The notes: generated by a model not told the origin, from the sequence alone. A stretch of DNA of 32,159 nucleotides from an uncultured Lachnospiraceae bacterium (GCA_910579085.1 CAJTRU010000035.1:1-32159), one strand, 5' to 3'; positions 1 to 8,385 are shown, counted from the first letter of the stretch. A program made the numbers and translations.

Positions 1-93
1 CGTGGGCTGTCGTAGCGCAAGCGTGCCCTGGAATGGAATAATTTAGTGGAACACCTGAAACCCTGCGTCCGTCCACCAACACAAGATAACTGG
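1..93 (-). repeat. Truncated copy A of the palindromic repeat family
   Basis: This is the outer part of one family element, cut by the window edge. It carries the family block GTGGGCT-GTCGTAGCGCAAGCG near its start, a CGTCCGTCCACC segment, and ends in GATAACTGG (85-93), the shared terminal motif. The order matches the reverse complement of the left half of the copy at 31517-31802, so it is called minus relative to that copy. The next bases lead straight into the rsmA promoter. Confidence 0.7.
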
Positions 94-111
94 AAATTAT
101 CCACCATTTAT

Positions 112-139
112 TTGACTTTGTACTGGAAAGTGTTATACT
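112..139 (+). promoter_or_regulatory. Sigma-A type promoter for rsmA
   Basis: TTGACT at 112-117 and TATACT at 134-139 are separated by 16 bases, close to the sigma-70/sigma-A consensus. It lies about 100 bases before the rsmA start and directly downstream of repeat copy A. No other gene start lies between it and rsmA. Confidence 0.6.
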
Positions 140-236
140 GTTATGTGATAATTACAGTTGTAATATAAAAACAGCTATATATGGATTTAACAGACAGGTT
201 TTATAAAGCCAGGGCAGAAGCAGATAAGGAGGAAGC

Positions 237-1106
237 ATGGCATCACTTGGAATACCGCAGAATACTATAGAAATTTTAAAAAAATATAATATTAAATTCC
301 AGAAACGGTTTGGACAGAATTTTCTCATAGATACGCATGTTTTGGATAAAATAATAGATGCCGCTGGAGTTTCAAGTGAGGATTTTGTATTAGAGGTTGG
401 CCCAGGAATTGGGACTCTTACACAATACCTTTGTGAAAACGCAAGGGAAGTAATGGCGGTTGAAATTGACAGCAGCCTTTTGCCAGTTCTTTCGGAAACC
501 CTTTCGGGTTACAATAATGTTACAGTGGTTAATGAGGATATATTAAAAATAGATATTAATAAGATTGCTGAAGAAAGAAATGGCGGCAAGGCTATTAAGG
601 TTGTGGCTAATCTTCCATATTATATAACAACCCCTGTTATTATGGGGATATTAGAAAGCCATGTGCCATTTGACAGTATTACAGTAATGGTGCAGAAAGA
701 AGTTGCGCAGAGGATGCAGGCGGAGCCTGGTACTAAGGATTATGGTGCATTGTCTTTGGCAGTACAGTATTATTCTGATGCGGAGATTGTTGCCAATGTC
801 CCTGCAAATTGTTTTATGCCGCGTCCAGGTGTAGGTTCTGCGGTTATCAGGCTGTGCTCACATAGTAAACCATGTGTTAATGTAGATAATGAAAAGTTTA
901 TGTTTGGAATTATACGTGCATCGTTTAACCAGAGGAGGAAAACGTTACAGAACGGGCTGGCAAATGACAGCAGGCTTGGTGTGGGTAAAGAACAGGTGGC
1001 AGAAGCCTTAAGGCAGATGGGGCTTAAAGAGACAATAAGAGGTGAAACCCTGTCACTTGCGCAGTTTGCAGAATTTAGCAATATACTGGGCAGCTTAAAG
1101 ATGTAA
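237..1106 (+). CDS. rsmA: 16S rRNA (adenine(1518)-N(6)/adenine(1519)-N(6))-dimethyltransferase RsmA (KsgA)
   Basis: RsmA dimethylates two adjacent adenines in the 3'-terminal helix of 16S rRNA, using SAM, late in 30S assembly in the cytoplasm. The 289-residue product has the usual length. It shows the N-terminal GQNFLID signature (residues 26-32), SAM-binding motif I VLEVGPGIGT (51-60) and the catalytic NLPYY (125-129) of the N6-adenine methylase fold, followed by the small C-terminal domain with FNQRRKTLQN. The ATG is preceded by AGGAGG about five bases upstream. It is the first gene of the plus-strand run; the M24 peptidase begins 43 bases after its stop. The family assignment is secure. 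Related enzymes include the Erm rRNA methylases, but the length and motif set fit RsmA. Confidence 0.96.
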   Translation: MASLGIPQNTIEILKKYNIKFQKRFGQNFLIDTHVLDKIIDAAGVSSEDFVLEVGPGIGTLTQYLCENAREVMAVEIDSSLLPVLSETLSGYNNVTVVNEDILKIDINKIAEERNGGKAIKVVANLPYYITTPVIMGILESHVPFDSITVMVQKEVAQRMQAEPGTKDYGALSLAVQYYSDAEIVANVPANCFMPRPGVGSAVIRLCSHSKPCVNVDNEKFMFGIIRASFNQRRKTLQNGLANDSRLGVGKEQVAEALRQMGLKETIRGETLSLAQFAEFSNILGSLKM

Positions 1107-1149
1107 TAATTATATAATTATTTTGAAATATAAGAGGAGGGGCAGGGTA

Positions 1150-2946
1150 TTGGATATAGCACAAAGAATTGATGCACTCCGTATCTGCATGAAGGAAAAC
1201 GGGATTAATATGTATTATATACCATCAAATGATTTCCATAATTCAGAGTATACAGGAGATTATTTTAAATGCAGGGAATTTATATCAGGATTTGACGGTT
1301 CGGCAGGTACTGTTGTGGTGACAATGGAAGAGGCGGGTCTGTGGACTGACGGAAGATATTTTATACAGGCAGAGGAACAGTTAAAGGGGAGTGGTATCAA
1401 GCTTTATAAAGCAGGAACAGAGGGTACAATTAAGATAAAGGATTATATTATAGAGAACCTGCAAGCTGGTGAAGTGCTTGGTTTTGATGGGAGAACTGTT
1501 CCATCAGCGTGGGCGGAAGATATCCTGGCAAGCTTTGAGGTAACAGGTGCAAAGATTAACAGCAGCCTTGACCTTGTGGGTGAAATATGGCAGGAAAGGC
1601 CACAGATAGCACCACAGCCCGCAATGCTTCTGGATATATGTTATGCTGGTGAGAAAAGAGAGGATAAAATCACAAGGATAAGGGAATATATGCATAAGTA
1701 TGGCGCAGATTACCATATTGTTAGTACACTCGATGATATAGCGTGGATTTTAAATATAAGAGGAAATGATGTTCATTGTAATCCAGTGGTTTTGTCATAT
1801 CTTATAATTGGAATTGAGGATATTATACTTTTTGCTGGCAAAGGGGCATTAGACTGGAAGGTGGAAAATGTACTTGCAGATGCAGGGGTCTTAGTAAGGG
1901 ATTATAATGATATATATAGTTATGTAAAGGACTTTGGGCCTGGAAGCAAGATTATGCTTGATAAGAGTGCTGTAAACTATTCTATAGTAAATAACATTCC
2001 AGCAGAAGCAAAAATCCTTGACCTTGTTAATCCTTCAGTATTGTGGAAAGCAGTAAAGAATAATATAGAAACTGCCAATATAAAGGAAGCCCATATAAAA
2101 GATGGTGTTGCTGTTACAAGGTTTATATACTGGATTAAAAAGAATATGGGCAGGACTCCAATGTCAGAACTAAGTATTACAGAGAGGCTGGAAAAAATAA
2201 GAAGCAGGGGCGAAAATTATATAGGGCCAAGTTTTGATACTATAGCTGGTTTTGGAAGCCACGGGGCTATAGTACATTATTCTGCAACCCCTGGAACAGA
2301 TGTGCCTGTAGAACCAGATAATCTTTTGCTAGTAGATACAGGCGGACATTACCTGGAAGGGACAACAGATATAACAAGGACTATCCTTATTGGAAACAGG
2401 GCAACAGAAGAGCAGAAAAGATATTATACTGCTGTGCTGCGTGGTAACTTAAACCTATGTGATGCACATTTTCTTTATGGATGTACAGGTGTTTCACTTG
2501 ATTATATTGCAAGAAAGCCTTTATGGGATATGGGATGTGATTATAACCATGGTACAGGCCACGGCGTAGGATACCTTTTAAATGTACATGAATCTCCTAA
2601 TGCTTTCAGGTACCATATACTTCCTTATCCTGGTGAAAATGCTGTACTTGAGGAAGGAATGGTTACATCAGATGAACCAGGAATATATATTGAAGGCAAA
2701 TTTGGAATACGTCTTGAGAACCTTATATTATGTGTAAAACGTGAGAAAACAGAATATGGGCAGTTTATGGGATTTGAACCGCTTACATTAGTCCCATTTG
2801 ACAGGGATTTAATAAATATGGAATTAATGGATGTTAAAGAAAAGGAACTGTTAAATAATTACCATAAGAAAGTCTATAAAAATATTTCACCATATCTTGA
2901 TGCAGAGGAGACAGAGTGGTTAGAGAGGGCATGTGCACCATTATAG
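1150..2946 (+). CDS. Aminopeptidase P family protein (M24 metallopeptidase)
   Basis: It is predicted to remove the N-terminal residue from peptides with proline in second position, using two metal ions in the cytoplasm. The product is about 598 residues, the long three-domain (creatinase-like) form. Two creatinase-type N-terminal domains fill roughly residues 1-310 and the pita-bread M24 domain follows. The metal ligands are visible: the two aspartates in LLVDTGG and GTTDIT, the histidine in GTGHGVG, and the glutamates in TSDEPGIYIEG and GIRLENL. I chose TTG at 1150 because AGGAGG lies at 1135-1140, nine bases upstream. An earlier in-frame TTG at 1123 would add nine residues but would sit ahead of that site. 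A hairpin overlaps the stop codon. It is probably co-transcribed with rsmA. Confidence 0.92.
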   Translation: MDIAQRIDALRICMKENGINMYYIPSNDFHNSEYTGDYFKCREFISGFDGSAGTVVVTMEEAGLWTDGRYFIQAEEQLKGSGIKLYKAGTEGTIKIKDYIIENLQAGEVLGFDGRTVPSAWAEDILASFEVTGAKINSSLDLVGEIWQERPQIAPQPAMLLDICYAGEKREDKITRIREYMHKYGADYHIVSTLDDIAWILNIRGNDVHCNPVVLSYLIIGIEDIILFAGKGALDWKVENVLADAGVLVRDYNDIYSYVKDFGPGSKIMLDKSAVNYSIVNNIPAEAKILDLVNPSVLWKAVKNNIETANIKEAHIKDGVAVTRFIYWIKKNMGRTPMSELSITERLEKIRSRGENYIGPSFDTIAGFGSHGAIVHYSATPGTDVPVEPDNLLLVDTGGHYLEGTTDITRTILIGNRATEEQKRYYTAVLRGNLNLCDAHFLYGCTGVSLDYIARKPLWDMGCDYNHGTGHGVGYLLNVHESPNAFRYHILPYPGENAVLEEGMVTSDEPGIYIEGKFGIRLENLILCVKREKTEYGQFMGFEPLTLVPFDRDLINMELMDVKEKELLNNYHKKVYKNISPYLDAEETEWLERACAPL

Positions 2947-2962
2947 TGTGCATGCCCTCTTC
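2923..2962 (+). terminator. Hairpin terminator after the M24 peptidase gene
   Basis: AGAGGGCATGTGCAC and GTGTGCATGCCCTCTT form an inverted repeat of about 15 pairs around a six-base loop that contains the stop codon. The T-tract after the stem is weak (CTTCT), so termination may be partial. Confidence 0.6.
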
Positions 2963-3011
2963 TGGACTAACAAAGAGTATTCTATTAGAATATCCATAAT
3001 CTTTTGATATC

Positions 3012-3067
3012 TGTGGTGTAGCGCAAGGTGTGCAAAAGCCATGTCCAGTGGAACACAAAATAACTGG
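3012..3067 (-). repeat. Degenerate copy B of the palindromic repeat family
   Basis: A short remnant: GTAGCGCAAGG (from 3018), then GTGGAACACAAAATAACTGG at 3048-3067. The GTAGCGCAA and GTGGAACAC words also occur, in the same order, in copy A at the window start, and ATAACTGG is the family's terminal motif. The central stem is missing. It sits immediately upstream of the presumed cobS promoter. Confidence 0.55.
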
Positions 3068-3093
3068 AAATATATATAAGGAAATGATATAAT
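3065..3093 (+). promoter_or_regulatory. Possible promoter of the cob operon
   Basis: A perfect TATAAT at 3088-3093 stands about 40 bases before cobS. The position 17 bases upstream reads TGGAAA, a poor -35 that overlaps the end of repeat copy B. I saw no cobalamin riboswitch in the short leader. Confidence 0.4.
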
Positions 3094-3134
3094 CAAAACA
3101 CTATATTTTGGTTTTTTAGACAGGAGGCCGCTTG

Positions 3135-3884
3135 ATGCCAGTAATAAAGGCGTGTATTATAGCATTTGGGACTTATTCAAAACTTCCAGTTCCTTATTTT
3201 GAATGGAAGGAAGAAGATATGGAGTATTCGGTATGTTTTTTTCCTTTTGTGGGTTTGTTTTTGGGTGCTGTCCAGTGGGGCTGGCTCTGGATTTGCAATA
3301 AACTGGGTATTGGAAGCGTGGCAAAGGCAGCAGCAGTAATTGTTTTAAATATTCTTATTACTGGAGGTATACATATTGACGGATATATGGATACAATGGA
3401 TGCACTTCATTCATACCAGCCACGGGACAAGAAGTTACAGATATTAAAGGATGCGCATATTGGTGCATTTGCAGTTATTATGTTTTCAGTGTACATTCTG
3501 GTTTATGCAGGTGCATTAACGGAAATTAATTATATTATAAGCCCTTTGTTTGCATGTACATTTGTATTTTCAAGAATTCTTAGTGGTTTTTCTGTTGTGA
3601 TGTTTAAAGGTGCAAAAAAGGAAGGGATGCTTTATACATTTTCTAAATCTGCAAATAGGAATATAGTATGTACTGCGCTTGTGATGGAGTTTTTATTAAT
3701 GGCAGCAGTTATGTTTTATTTTTATGGGATTAAGGCTGTTGTTTTGGTTTGCAGCCTGCTTGTTGTATTTTTGTATTACAGGTATAAGTCTTATAAAGAG
3801 TTTGGTGGGATTACAGGTGACCTGGCAGGCTGGTTTTTATGCCTGTGTGAAATGGCAGGGGCAGTAACATGTGTGGCAATGTAG
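3135..3884 (+). CDS. cobS: Adenosylcobinamide-GDP ribazoletransferase CobS
   Basis: CobS joins adenosylcobinamide-GDP to alpha-ribazole(-phosphate), the last assembly step of the cobalamin nucleotide loop, at the cytoplasmic membrane. The 249-residue product is rich in membrane segments and has the family hallmark acidic motif HIDGYMDTMDAL near residue 80, followed by KDAHIGAFAV. The ATG at 3135 lies seven bases after AGGAGG (3122-3127); a TTG directly before it is a less likely start. It is the first gene of a four-gene run, cobS-cobU-cobC-cbiB. CobT, which makes the alpha-ribazole phosphate, is not in this window. Confidence 0.93.
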   Translation: MPVIKACIIAFGTYSKLPVPYFEWKEEDMEYSVCFFPFVGLFLGAVQWGWLWICNKLGIGSVAKAAAVIVLNILITGGIHIDGYMDTMDALHSYQPRDKKLQILKDAHIGAFAVIMFSVYILVYAGALTEINYIISPLFACTFVFSRILSGFSVVMFKGAKKEGMLYTFSKSANRNIVCTALVMEFLLMAAVMFYFYGIKAVVLVCSLLVVFLYYRYKSYKEFGGITGDLAGWFLCLCEMAGAVTCVAM

Positions 3885-3939
3885 CTAGTTTTTTATGGAT
3901 TTTGGATTTGGTCTGGCTAATTATGAATGGAGAATTAAA

Positions 3940-4323
3940 GTGGAAGTATATACAGGAGGGGCTTTCCAGGGTAAGCTGGAATATGTGCTGGAAAAGAAGG
4001 GTTATGGCAGGGATAGTGTACTTGAAGGGGCGGTTATTAACCCGTTAACTTGTACAAGCGGATATAAAATTATTAACCATTTCCATGAATTTATAAGAAA
4101 TTATGTGGATAAACCAGAGGAGGTTAATGAATTTGCAGAAATGCTTGTCAGGACAAGGGATGATATAATTATAATAACTGACCAGGTGGGGTGTGGAATA
4201 GTGCCATTGGACAGAACAGAGAGGGAATGGCGGGAGCTGCATGGAAGGGTTATGTGCAGGCTTGCCAGCAATGCAAAGCATGTTGAAAGGATAATATGCG
4301 GGACAGGACAGGTTATAAAGTAA
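3940..4323 (+). CDS. cobU: Short CobU-type adenosylcobinamide kinase / guanylyltransferase
   Basis: CobU phosphorylates adenosylcobinamide and then transfers GMP to it. The C-terminal half (TDQVGCGIVPLDRTEREWRE, then GRVMCRLASNAKHVERI) matches the CobU family well, and the product ends in a typical CG-GQVIK tail. The N terminus shows TGGAFQGKLEY, which aligns with the CobU P-loop but lacks the usual Ser/Thr after the lysine. At about 127 residues it is much shorter than the 170-180 residues of classical CobU, so one of the two activities may be reduced or altered. I prefer GTG at 3940 (GGAG seven bases upstream) over ATG at 3895, which has no ribosome site. The stop overlaps the cobC start by one base. 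Confidence 0.8.
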   Translation: MEVYTGGAFQGKLEYVLEKKGYGRDSVLEGAVINPLTCTSGYKIINHFHEFIRNYVDKPEEVNEFAEMLVRTRDDIIIITDQVGCGIVPLDRTEREWRELHGRVMCRLASNAKHVERIICGTGQVIK

Positions 4324-4967
4324 TGGAGCTTGTTTTTATAAGGCATGGAAAAACAAATGGGAACATACAGTCACGTTATATTGGTTCTACTGATGAGGAA
4401 TTATGCCAGGAAGGTATTAATGGGCTTACAGATAATGTATATAAAAATATTTATCCACCGGCGGATATTATTTTTGCAAGCCCCATGAAAAGGTGCATAC
4501 AGACAGCAGGGATACTTTATCCAGGTTTATATAAAAAGCTGCATATAATTGACGGGTTCAGGGAGATAGATTTTGGAAGGTTTGAGGGTAAGAATTATCT
4601 TGAACTTAATGGAGATATTGAATACCAGGAATGGGTTAATGGTGGCGGCATAGGAAAGTTTCCAGATGGTGAGGACAGGGGGATGTTTTCAGAAAGGTGT
4701 ATTTCAGCTTTTAAAGAGGCTTTATTAATATGCCACAGGCTAATCCAGGACGGGGAATTAAAAGAAGATGCAACTGTTTCATTTATAGTACATGGAGGGA
4801 CTATTATGTCTATAATGGAAGCATATGCAGGTGAAGGGAAAGGGAGTTATTTTAATTACCAGTGCAGTAATGGACATGGATATATATGCAGCCTGGATAT
4901 ATGTTATCTGGAGGATATGAAAAATATGGAAAGCGGGCTGGTTTTTAGTCCATATAAGGAATTCTGA
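4323..4967 (+). CDS. cobC: Histidine phosphatase, probable alpha-ribazole phosphatase CobC
   Basis: CobC removes the 5'-phosphate of alpha-ribazole-phosphate or of adenosylcobalamin-phosphate. The product (214 residues) belongs to the phosphoglycerate-mutase-like histidine phosphatases: the N-terminal FIRHGKTNGN carries the phosphorylated histidine, and IVHGGTIMSIM in the C-terminal half carries the second catalytic histidine. FREIDFGRFEG matches the conserved glutamate region. The specific role is taken from its place between cobU and cbiB, with a TAATG overlap with cobU. The ATG at 4323 begins the canonical MELVFIRHG; an ATG at 4296 would add nine residues inside cobU. Confidence 0.87.
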   Translation: MELVFIRHGKTNGNIQSRYIGSTDEELCQEGINGLTDNVYKNIYPPADIIFASPMKRCIQTAGILYPGLYKKLHIIDGFREIDFGRFEGKNYLELNGDIEYQEWVNGGGIGKFPDGEDRGMFSERCISAFKEALLICHRLIQDGELKEDATVSFIVHGGTIMSIMEAYAGEGKGSYFNYQCSNGHGYICSLDICYLEDMKNMESGLVFSPYKEF

Positions 4968-4983
4968 TATTAAAGGTATTAAA

Positions 4984-5979
4984 ATGGAGCATGTTTTTAT
5001 GGAGTTTGTATGTATTACTGGATTAATAAGTATTATTGCTGGATATATAATTGATTTAATTTTTGGAGACCCTTGTTCTATACCACATCCAGTAGTTGCA
5101 ATAGGAAAGCTGGTGGCTTTTTGCACGGACAGGCTGCTTTGTAATGATAGTGGTGCAAAGAGGAAAAGAAGAAATGGATTAATTATGGTTATTATAGTGG
5201 AATGTGCATGTATAGCTGTTCCATTATGTATATTATATCTGGTGTACAGGCTGCATTTAGTGGCAGGGATTGTAATTGAAAGTATTATGTGCTGGCAGAT
5301 ACTTGCCGCAAAGTCACTTAAAACAGAAAGTACAAAGGTTGAAACTGCATTGTATGATAATAATATTGAAGAAGCAAGGTTTAATGTTTCTATGATTGTG
5401 GGAAGGGATACGGCGTGCCTTGATGCAGAGGGTATTACAAAAGCTGCTGTTGAAACAGTTGCAGAAAATTCTTCTGATGGTGTAATTGCACCATTGTTTT
5501 ATATGTTTTTTGGTGGTGCTGTGGCAGGTTTTTTATATAAAGGCATTAATACTATGGACAGCATGGCAGGATATAAGAATGAAAAGTATATTGATTTTGG
5601 AAGGGCAGCAGCAAAGCTTGATGATATTGCAAATTTTATTCCTGCAAGGATATCAGCAGTTTTAATGGTTATATCAGCTTTTATTCTGGGTTATGATGCA
5701 GAAAATGCATGGAAGATTTTTATACGTGACAGATATAAAAGCACAAGCCCGAATTCGGGGCAGACAGAAGCGGCATGTGCTGGCGCTCTTGGCATAAAAC
5801 TCCTTGGTGATGCTTATTATTTTGGAAAGCTTGTTAAAAAGCCATCTATGGGTGATGCTGTAAGGGATATAGAACCTTGTGATATACATAGGGCAAATAA
5901 TCTTATGTACTGTATGGAATTTTTAATGGTAGTTTTTATAATTGTACTAAGGTTAAGTTTTTATTTTATTTTTAAATGA
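4984..5979 (+). CDS. cbiB: Adenosylcobinamide-phosphate synthase CbiB (CobD)
   Basis: This integral membrane enzyme attaches the aminopropanol(-phosphate) arm to adenosylcobyric acid, giving adenosylcobinamide(-phosphate), the substrate for CobU. The 331-residue length and several hydrophobic segments fit. Family signatures are DLIFGDP-IPHPVVAIG near residue 30, VGRDTACLDAEGITKAAVETVAEN around 136-160 with the conserved NSSDG following, and the KYIDFGRAAAKLDDIANFIPARI loop. It starts 16 bases after cobC and is followed 16 bases later by kptA, so the cob operon probably reads through. Confidence 0.94.
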   Translation: MEHVFMEFVCITGLISIIAGYIIDLIFGDPCSIPHPVVAIGKLVAFCTDRLLCNDSGAKRKRRNGLIMVIIVECACIAVPLCILYLVYRLHLVAGIVIESIMCWQILAAKSLKTESTKVETALYDNNIEEARFNVSMIVGRDTACLDAEGITKAAVETVAENSSDGVIAPLFYMFFGGAVAGFLYKGINTMDSMAGYKNEKYIDFGRAAAKLDDIANFIPARISAVLMVISAFILGYDAENAWKIFIRDRYKSTSPNSGQTEAACAGALGIKLLGDAYYFGKLVKKPSMGDAVRDIEPCDIHRANNLMYCMEFLMVVFIIVLRLSFYFIFK

Positions 5980-5995
5980 ATTACTGGGGGTAAAT

Positions 5996-6562
5996 ATGGG
6001 CAGGAATAATGGTAATAAAAGCAGTGGAAAATATGATAAAACAAGTAAATTTATCAGTTTAATATTAAGGCATAACCCTGGTGTTATAGGTATTAAGCTG
6101 GACAAGAACGGCTGGGCGGATGTACAAGAGTTAATTGCAGGGATTAACAAGGCTGGCAGCAAGATAAATATGGATATTTTAGATGAGATTGTACGTACTG
6201 ATAAGAAGGGGCGGTATAGTTTCAATAATGATAAAACAAAAATACGTGCAAACCAGGGACATAGTATTAGTGTTGATGTGGAACTTGAGGAAAAAGAGCC
6301 GCCAGAAATTTTATATCATGGTACTGCTGGCAGGTTTCTTCCAGGTATCCGGGAAGAAGGTTTAAAACCTATGGGCAGGTTATATGTACATTTATCAATT
6401 GATGCCAAAACGGCGGAAACCGTTGGAAAAAGACATGGCAAACCTGCGGTTTTAAAAGTACATAGTGGTGAAATGTACAGACATGGCAATAAGTTTTACT
6501 TATCAGAGAATAATGTCTGGCTTGTAAAAAAAGTAGAGAGTAAGTATTTAGAGGAATTCTGA
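5996..6562 (+). CDS. kptA: RNA 2'-phosphotransferase (KptA/Tpt1)
   Basis: The Tpt1/KptA family removes an internal RNA 2'-phosphate by transferring it to NAD+, giving ADP-ribose 1'',2''-cyclic phosphate. In eukaryotes this finishes tRNA splicing; the bacterial substrate is unclear. The product has 188 residues. The N-terminal winged-helix lobe shows SKFISLILRHNPG (17-29) with the conserved Arg-His, then KNGWADVQEL. The C-terminal ADP-ribosyltransferase-like lobe shows LYHGT (about 105-109), GLKPMGRLYVHLS and the Arg/His residues expected to bind NAD and phosphate. The ATG follows CTGGGGG by five bases. It is 16 bases behind cbiB and 45 bases ahead of the DUF5688 gene. Confidence 0.92.
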   Translation: MGRNNGNKSSGKYDKTSKFISLILRHNPGVIGIKLDKNGWADVQELIAGINKAGSKINMDILDEIVRTDKKGRYSFNNDKTKIRANQGHSISVDVELEEKEPPEILYHGTAGRFLPGIREEGLKPMGRLYVHLSIDAKTAETVGKRHGKPAVLKVHSGEMYRHGNKFYLSENNVWLVKKVESKYLEEF

Positions 6563-6607
6563 AAACCGTCTGTAATATATAATGAAGAGAGGAGCTGGGG
6601 CTGTATT

Positions 6608-7606
6608 ATGACATATGATGAGTTTAAGGATGAACTGGTGGAACAGGTTGTACGTAAAAGTGAATGGGGACTTTCGCCTGCTAATGTCCGGTTTTATGAT
6701 GATGGTTTTACTGCGGCAGATAATGAAGAAGAGCAGGAGTTTATAAGAAATACCAATATAAGATACCATAAAACAGAATCGGAAGTTTTAATTGGTGATT
6801 TTATGACGCTGGATATAGGGCGGCAGGGTGGTACTGCCAGCCAGTGCCGTTTTGAGCTTAAGAGCTTGTATAATGATTTTATTGCAGAGGGCTGGGAGGC
6901 CGTATGGAAATATGTAAAAACTAATATTGATGTATGTAACCAGATAACTGGGGCAGGGGTATTGCAGCTTATGGAAAGTTATGAAGCTGTTAAGGAAAAA
7001 CTGATTATACGCCCGCTGAATTTTACAAACCATAAATATAATTTAAAAGAGGCAGTATATAAGAAAATTGGGGATATTGCCCTGGTATTATATATAGTTA
7101 TTTATGAAAATGATGAACAGGGGCTTGGTACAAGTAAGATTAATAAGGGAATTTTTGAGAAATGGGACAGGGGTATTGATGAGGTGTGGGAAGCAGCACT
7201 TACTAATACCTATGTCCTTGCACCGCCAAGAATGTATATATTGCCACTTGACCGCATAAATCCATCTTATGAAAAAGGGGCATTTATGGCACTGGGAAGT
7301 AAAATGAAATCTTTTGGAAAGCTTAGTGTGCCTTCTGTAACTACTGTTAAACAGGTAAATGGTGCTATTGCAATGTTTTATCCTGGTGTTAAAGAAAAAA
7401 TTGCAAGTATGGCAGGAGGCAGTTATTATGTTGCATTTACAAGTATACATGAAGCAGAGATACATTGTGCTGGCACTATTCCGCCAAGGAATATCCTGCG
7501 TAATTTAAAGAGCGTGGACAAGAAATTCGGTTCAGAGGAAACACTGACTAAGAAAGTATATTTTTATAATGCAGAAAATGGAAAATTTGATGTACTTGAA
7601 CTTTAG
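6608..7606 (+). CDS. DUF5688 family protein
   Basis: This 332-residue protein has no signal peptide or membrane segment and is probably cytoplasmic. The opening MTYDEFKDELVEQV, the middle (LNFTNHKYNLKEAVYKKIGDIALVLY, then EVWEAALTNT) and the end are characteristic of the DUF5688 proteins abundant in Lachnospiraceae, often in several copies per genome, whose function is unknown. A GGAG about 14 bases upstream makes the start acceptable. It stands between kptA and an O-acetyltransferase gene, all in the same direction; I see nothing that ties its role to either. Confidence 0.75.
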   Translation: MTYDEFKDELVEQVVRKSEWGLSPANVRFYDDGFTAADNEEEQEFIRNTNIRYHKTESEVLIGDFMTLDIGRQGGTASQCRFELKSLYNDFIAEGWEAVWKYVKTNIDVCNQITGAGVLQLMESYEAVKEKLIIRPLNFTNHKYNLKEAVYKKIGDIALVLYIVIYENDEQGLGTSKINKGIFEKWDRGIDEVWEAALTNTYVLAPPRMYILPLDRINPSYEKGAFMALGSKMKSFGKLSVPSVTTVKQVNGAIAMFYPGVKEKIASMAGGSYYVAFTSIHEAEIHCAGTIPPRNILRNLKSVDKKFGSEETLTKKVYFYNAENGKFDVLEL

Positions 7607-7642
7607 AAATTAAGAAACTATACAAGGCAGGAGGAATAAGAA

Positions 7643-8278
7643 GTGAGCCAGATGAAAGAAAAAATGCATACAGGGGAGTTATACCTTCCAGCAGATGAAG
7701 ACATAGTAAAAGAACAGGTTGTGTACCAGGACAGGTTGTGTGAATATAATCTTACAAAACCATCAGAAGCAGAAAAAAGGGCAGCGATGCTTAAAGAAAT
7801 GCTTGGAAGCTGTGGCAAGGGTGTGTATATTGAAGCGCCTTTTTACGCAAATTTTGGAGGACACCACTGCCATTTTGGGGATATGGTTTATGCAAATTAT
7901 AATTTAACATGTGTAGATGATACACATATTTATATTGGCAGTTATACAATGATTGGCCCAAATGTAACAATAGCTACAGCAGGACATCCTGTATTGCCAG
8001 GACTGCGTGAAAAGCTTTACCAGTATAATATGCCTGTCCATATTGGAAGGAACTGCTGGATTGGTGCAGGTGTAATTATTGTGCCAGGTATTACTATTGG
8101 GGATAATGCAGTTATAGGCGCTGGAAGTGTAGTAACAAAGGATATACCATCAAATGTTGTTGCTGTAGGTAATCCATGCAGGGTTATGCGGGAAGTTAAT
8201 GAGAATGACAGGAAGTATTATTTTAAAGACAGGGCTATAAATCCAGAATATTTGGAATGTCTGGACCAGACAGAATAA
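7643..8278 (+). CDS. Sugar O-acetyltransferase, maltose/galactoside acetyltransferase type
   Basis: It transfers acetyl from acetyl-CoA to a sugar hydroxyl. The 211-residue product has the family's N-terminal Mac domain (KMHTGELYLPADEDIVKEQ) and then left-handed beta-helix hexapeptide repeats: IYIGSYTMIGPNVTIATAGHP carries the catalytic histidine, and IGRNCWIGAGVIIVPG-ITIGDNAVIGAGSVVTKDIP and VAVGNPCRVMRE form the coenzyme A end. The start is GTG with GGAGG (7630-7634) eight bases upstream. It is the last gene of the plus-strand run and converges with the VWA gene. The physiological substrate cannot be read from the sequence. Confidence 0.9.
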   Translation: MSQMKEKMHTGELYLPADEDIVKEQVVYQDRLCEYNLTKPSEAEKRAAMLKEMLGSCGKGVYIEAPFYANFGGHHCHFGDMVYANYNLTCVDDTHIYIGSYTMIGPNVTIATAGHPVLPGLREKLYQYNMPVHIGRNCWIGAGVIIVPGITIGDNAVIGAGSVVTKDIPSNVVAVGNPCRVMREVNENDRKYYFKDRAINPEYLECLDQTE

Positions 8279-8343
8279 ATATTATATTGGATGGTAATTT
8301 TAAACTGGTTTAACAGACAGCATATTTTTATGGCAAATGTAAA

Positions 8344-8379
8344 AAATGCACATATCTCTGTATTTTGAAATATGTGCAT
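8344..8379 (-). terminator. Terminator of the MoxR/VWA operon, possibly bidirectional
   Basis: AATGCACATAT (8344-8354) and ATATGTGCATT (8369-8379) form a perfect 11-bp stem. Read on the minus strand it is followed by TTTTTTAC, a good T-tract, so it should end the minus-strand operon just after the VWA stop at 8386. On the plus strand no strong T-tract follows. Confidence 0.7.
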
Positions 8380-8385
8380 TACAGG

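Noticed and set aside
2963..3134. Search for a cobalamin riboswitch ahead of cobS
   Set aside because: No B12-box-like sequence or large conserved fold was found; the space is mostly a decayed repeat and a promoter.
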